Shown here one piece after another: positions 6,010-6,636 of a stretch of 6,636 nucleotides of DNA. The notes under the pieces are model-generated. The model was not told the DNA's origin and did no database searches. It saw nothing but the letters and a program-made list of their open reading frames with translations. The DNA is from a bacterium. GTDB taxonomy: Bacteria > Verrucomicrobiota > Verrucomicrobiia > Limisphaerales > UBA11358. A program made the translations under genes and the position numbers. Where the stretch lies: NCBI GenBank assembly GCA_021781185.1, contig JAJXXI010000430.1, positions 1 through 6,636 of the forward strand, in the 5' to 3' direction. The stretch's first letter is position 1. Every line of letters starts with the position of its first letter.

Positions 6010-6636
6010 ATGGCGAGTTCATTGACAGGAAGCATGACTGGCGGCCAGGAAAAGTTCGGAAGATTCTACCTGCGTGAACTGCTCAACAGCGGAGGCATGG
6101 CGGACATCTGGATCGTTTCAGACAGCCGTGGAAAAACCTATGCGTTGCGCAGGCTCAAGCGGGAACTCCGTTTCAATTTGCTGGCACGCCGGCGGTTTGC
6201 CCATGGCAATAAAGTTCTCGCCCACCTCGCTGGCAGCGACAATATCGTCGGCTATGTCGAACATGGCAGTGATTATCTGCTGATGGATTACGTGGAAGCC
6301 GACAATTTGAAGATTCTTTTTGCCCGACAGGATCCGGTGTTGACCGAAAACGTCGCGCAAATCCTGATAGATATGGCGACTGGGTTGCACAGCGTTCATG
6401 AAGCCGGTTACATGCATCTGGATTTCAAGCCGGAAAATGTGTTGGTGTCGCGCAATGCGGCGGTGCGGGTGATTGATTTTGACATGGCCCAGCCGCTGCC
6501 GGAAAAACCGGTTAAATTTTCCAAAAACCCCGGCACGCCCGGATACATGGCCCCCGAGCAACTGCGACGTGATCCTATAGATGCCCGTGCTGATATTTAT
6601 GCCTATGGTGTTTCAGCGTATGAATTGCTGACCAAT
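6010..6636 (+). CDS. Serine/threonine protein kinase-like protein, N-terminal part (3' end outside window)
   Basis: The frame is open from ATG 6010 to the window edge, giving 209 residues. ATG 6034 (residue 9) is in frame and has AGGAAG just before it, so it may be the true start. It is a bacterial Hanks-type kinase domain beginning almost at the N-terminus: FGRFYLRELLNSGGMADIW at 16-34 (nucleotide loop), IVGYVEHG at 79-86, LLMDYVEADNL hinge at 90-100, GLHSVHEAGYMHLDFKPENV at 125-144 (catalytic loop with Asp138, Lys140, Asn143), VIDFDMA at 154-160 (Asp156 metal ligand, DFD in place of DFG), and PGTPGYMAPEQL at 174-185. Unusual positions: the beta3 lysine of the VAIK motif is Arg47 (YALRRLK), the helix-C glutamate position appears to be Gly66, and HRD is HLD. 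It may be a non-canonical kinase or a pseudokinase. The C-terminal sensor or membrane parts are not visible. It is divergent from comF across a 65-bp gap. Confidence 0.87.
   Translation, partial: MASSLTGSMTGGQEKFGRFYLRELLNSGGMADIWIVSDSRGKTYALRRLKRELRFNLLARRRFAHGNKVLAHLAGSDNIVGYVEHGSDYLLMDYVEADNLKILFARQDPVLTENVAQILIDMATGLHSVHEAGYMHLDFKPENVLVSRNAAVRVIDFDMAQPLPEKPVKFSKNPGTPGYMAPEQLRRDPIDARADIYAYGVSAYELLTN

Noticed and set aside
6118..6561. A 147-codon minus-strand frame under the kinase gene
   Set aside because: The plus strand encodes a kinase domain with ordered motifs through this whole stretch, so the antisense frame is a shadow.
1..6636. CRISPR array, tRNA/rRNA, insertion sequence, integrase or attachment site
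   Set aside because: No direct-repeat array, cloverleaf-like segment, transposase motif or terminal inverted repeats were seen; nearly the whole window is accounted for by ordinary genes.

Overview
This is a bacterial chromosomal window with densely packed housekeeping genes and no sign of phage, transposon, CRISPR or RNA genes. GC content looks to be in the middle-high range by eye. Shine-Dalgarno sites are weak or absent before most starts. The genes include a subtilisin-like protease fused to a secretin/TonB N-terminal (STN) type domain and an unusual Ser/Thr kinase. Together these suggest a Gram-negative bacterium of the PVC group, possibly Verrucomicrobiota (Pedosphaera-like). The lineage is an inference from gene style, not a database result.

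Layout, left to right. (1) Positions 1-393 (+) hold the 3' end of a dTDP-glucose 4,6-dehydratase gene (nucleotide-sugar synthesis for surface polysaccharide). (2) Positions 439-1809 (+) encode an exported S8-family protease: signal peptide, STN-like domain, prodomain-like segment, divergent subtilase domain. (3) A convergent gap of about 100 bp is very rich in G and C runs. It may hold a terminator for the minus-strand genes and a G-quadruplex motif on the plus strand. (4) Positions 1906-2061 (-) encode a 51-residue membrane protein of unknown function. (5) Positions 2117-4087 (-) encode acetyl-CoA synthetase (acs). (6) A 123-bp gap holds a strong nested-hairpin terminator for the gene upstream of acs. 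(7) Positions 4211-5161 (-) encode the acetyl-CoA carboxylase carboxyltransferase beta subunit (accD). (8) Positions 5177-5944 (-) encode a ComF-family phosphoribosyltransferase-like protein, 15 bp upstream of accD and probably co-transcribed with it. (9) A 65-bp divergent gap contains a hairpin followed by a T tract. (10) Positions 6010-6636 (+) hold the 5' part of a Ser/Thr protein kinase gene that runs off the window and has lost the canonical beta3 lysine and helix-C glutamate.

How they fit together. Acs makes acetyl-CoA from acetate, and AccD (with AccA, and BC/BCCP elsewhere) carboxylates acetyl-CoA to malonyl-CoA for fatty-acid synthesis. The two genes are neighbours in the same direction, but the terminator between them argues for separate transcription units: comF-accD, and acs with the small membrane protein gene. 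The window looks mostly ordinary. The points most worth a second look are the kinase with altered active-site positions, the STN-protease architecture, the altered glycine motif of AccD, the unannotated small membrane protein, and the structured intergenic regions.
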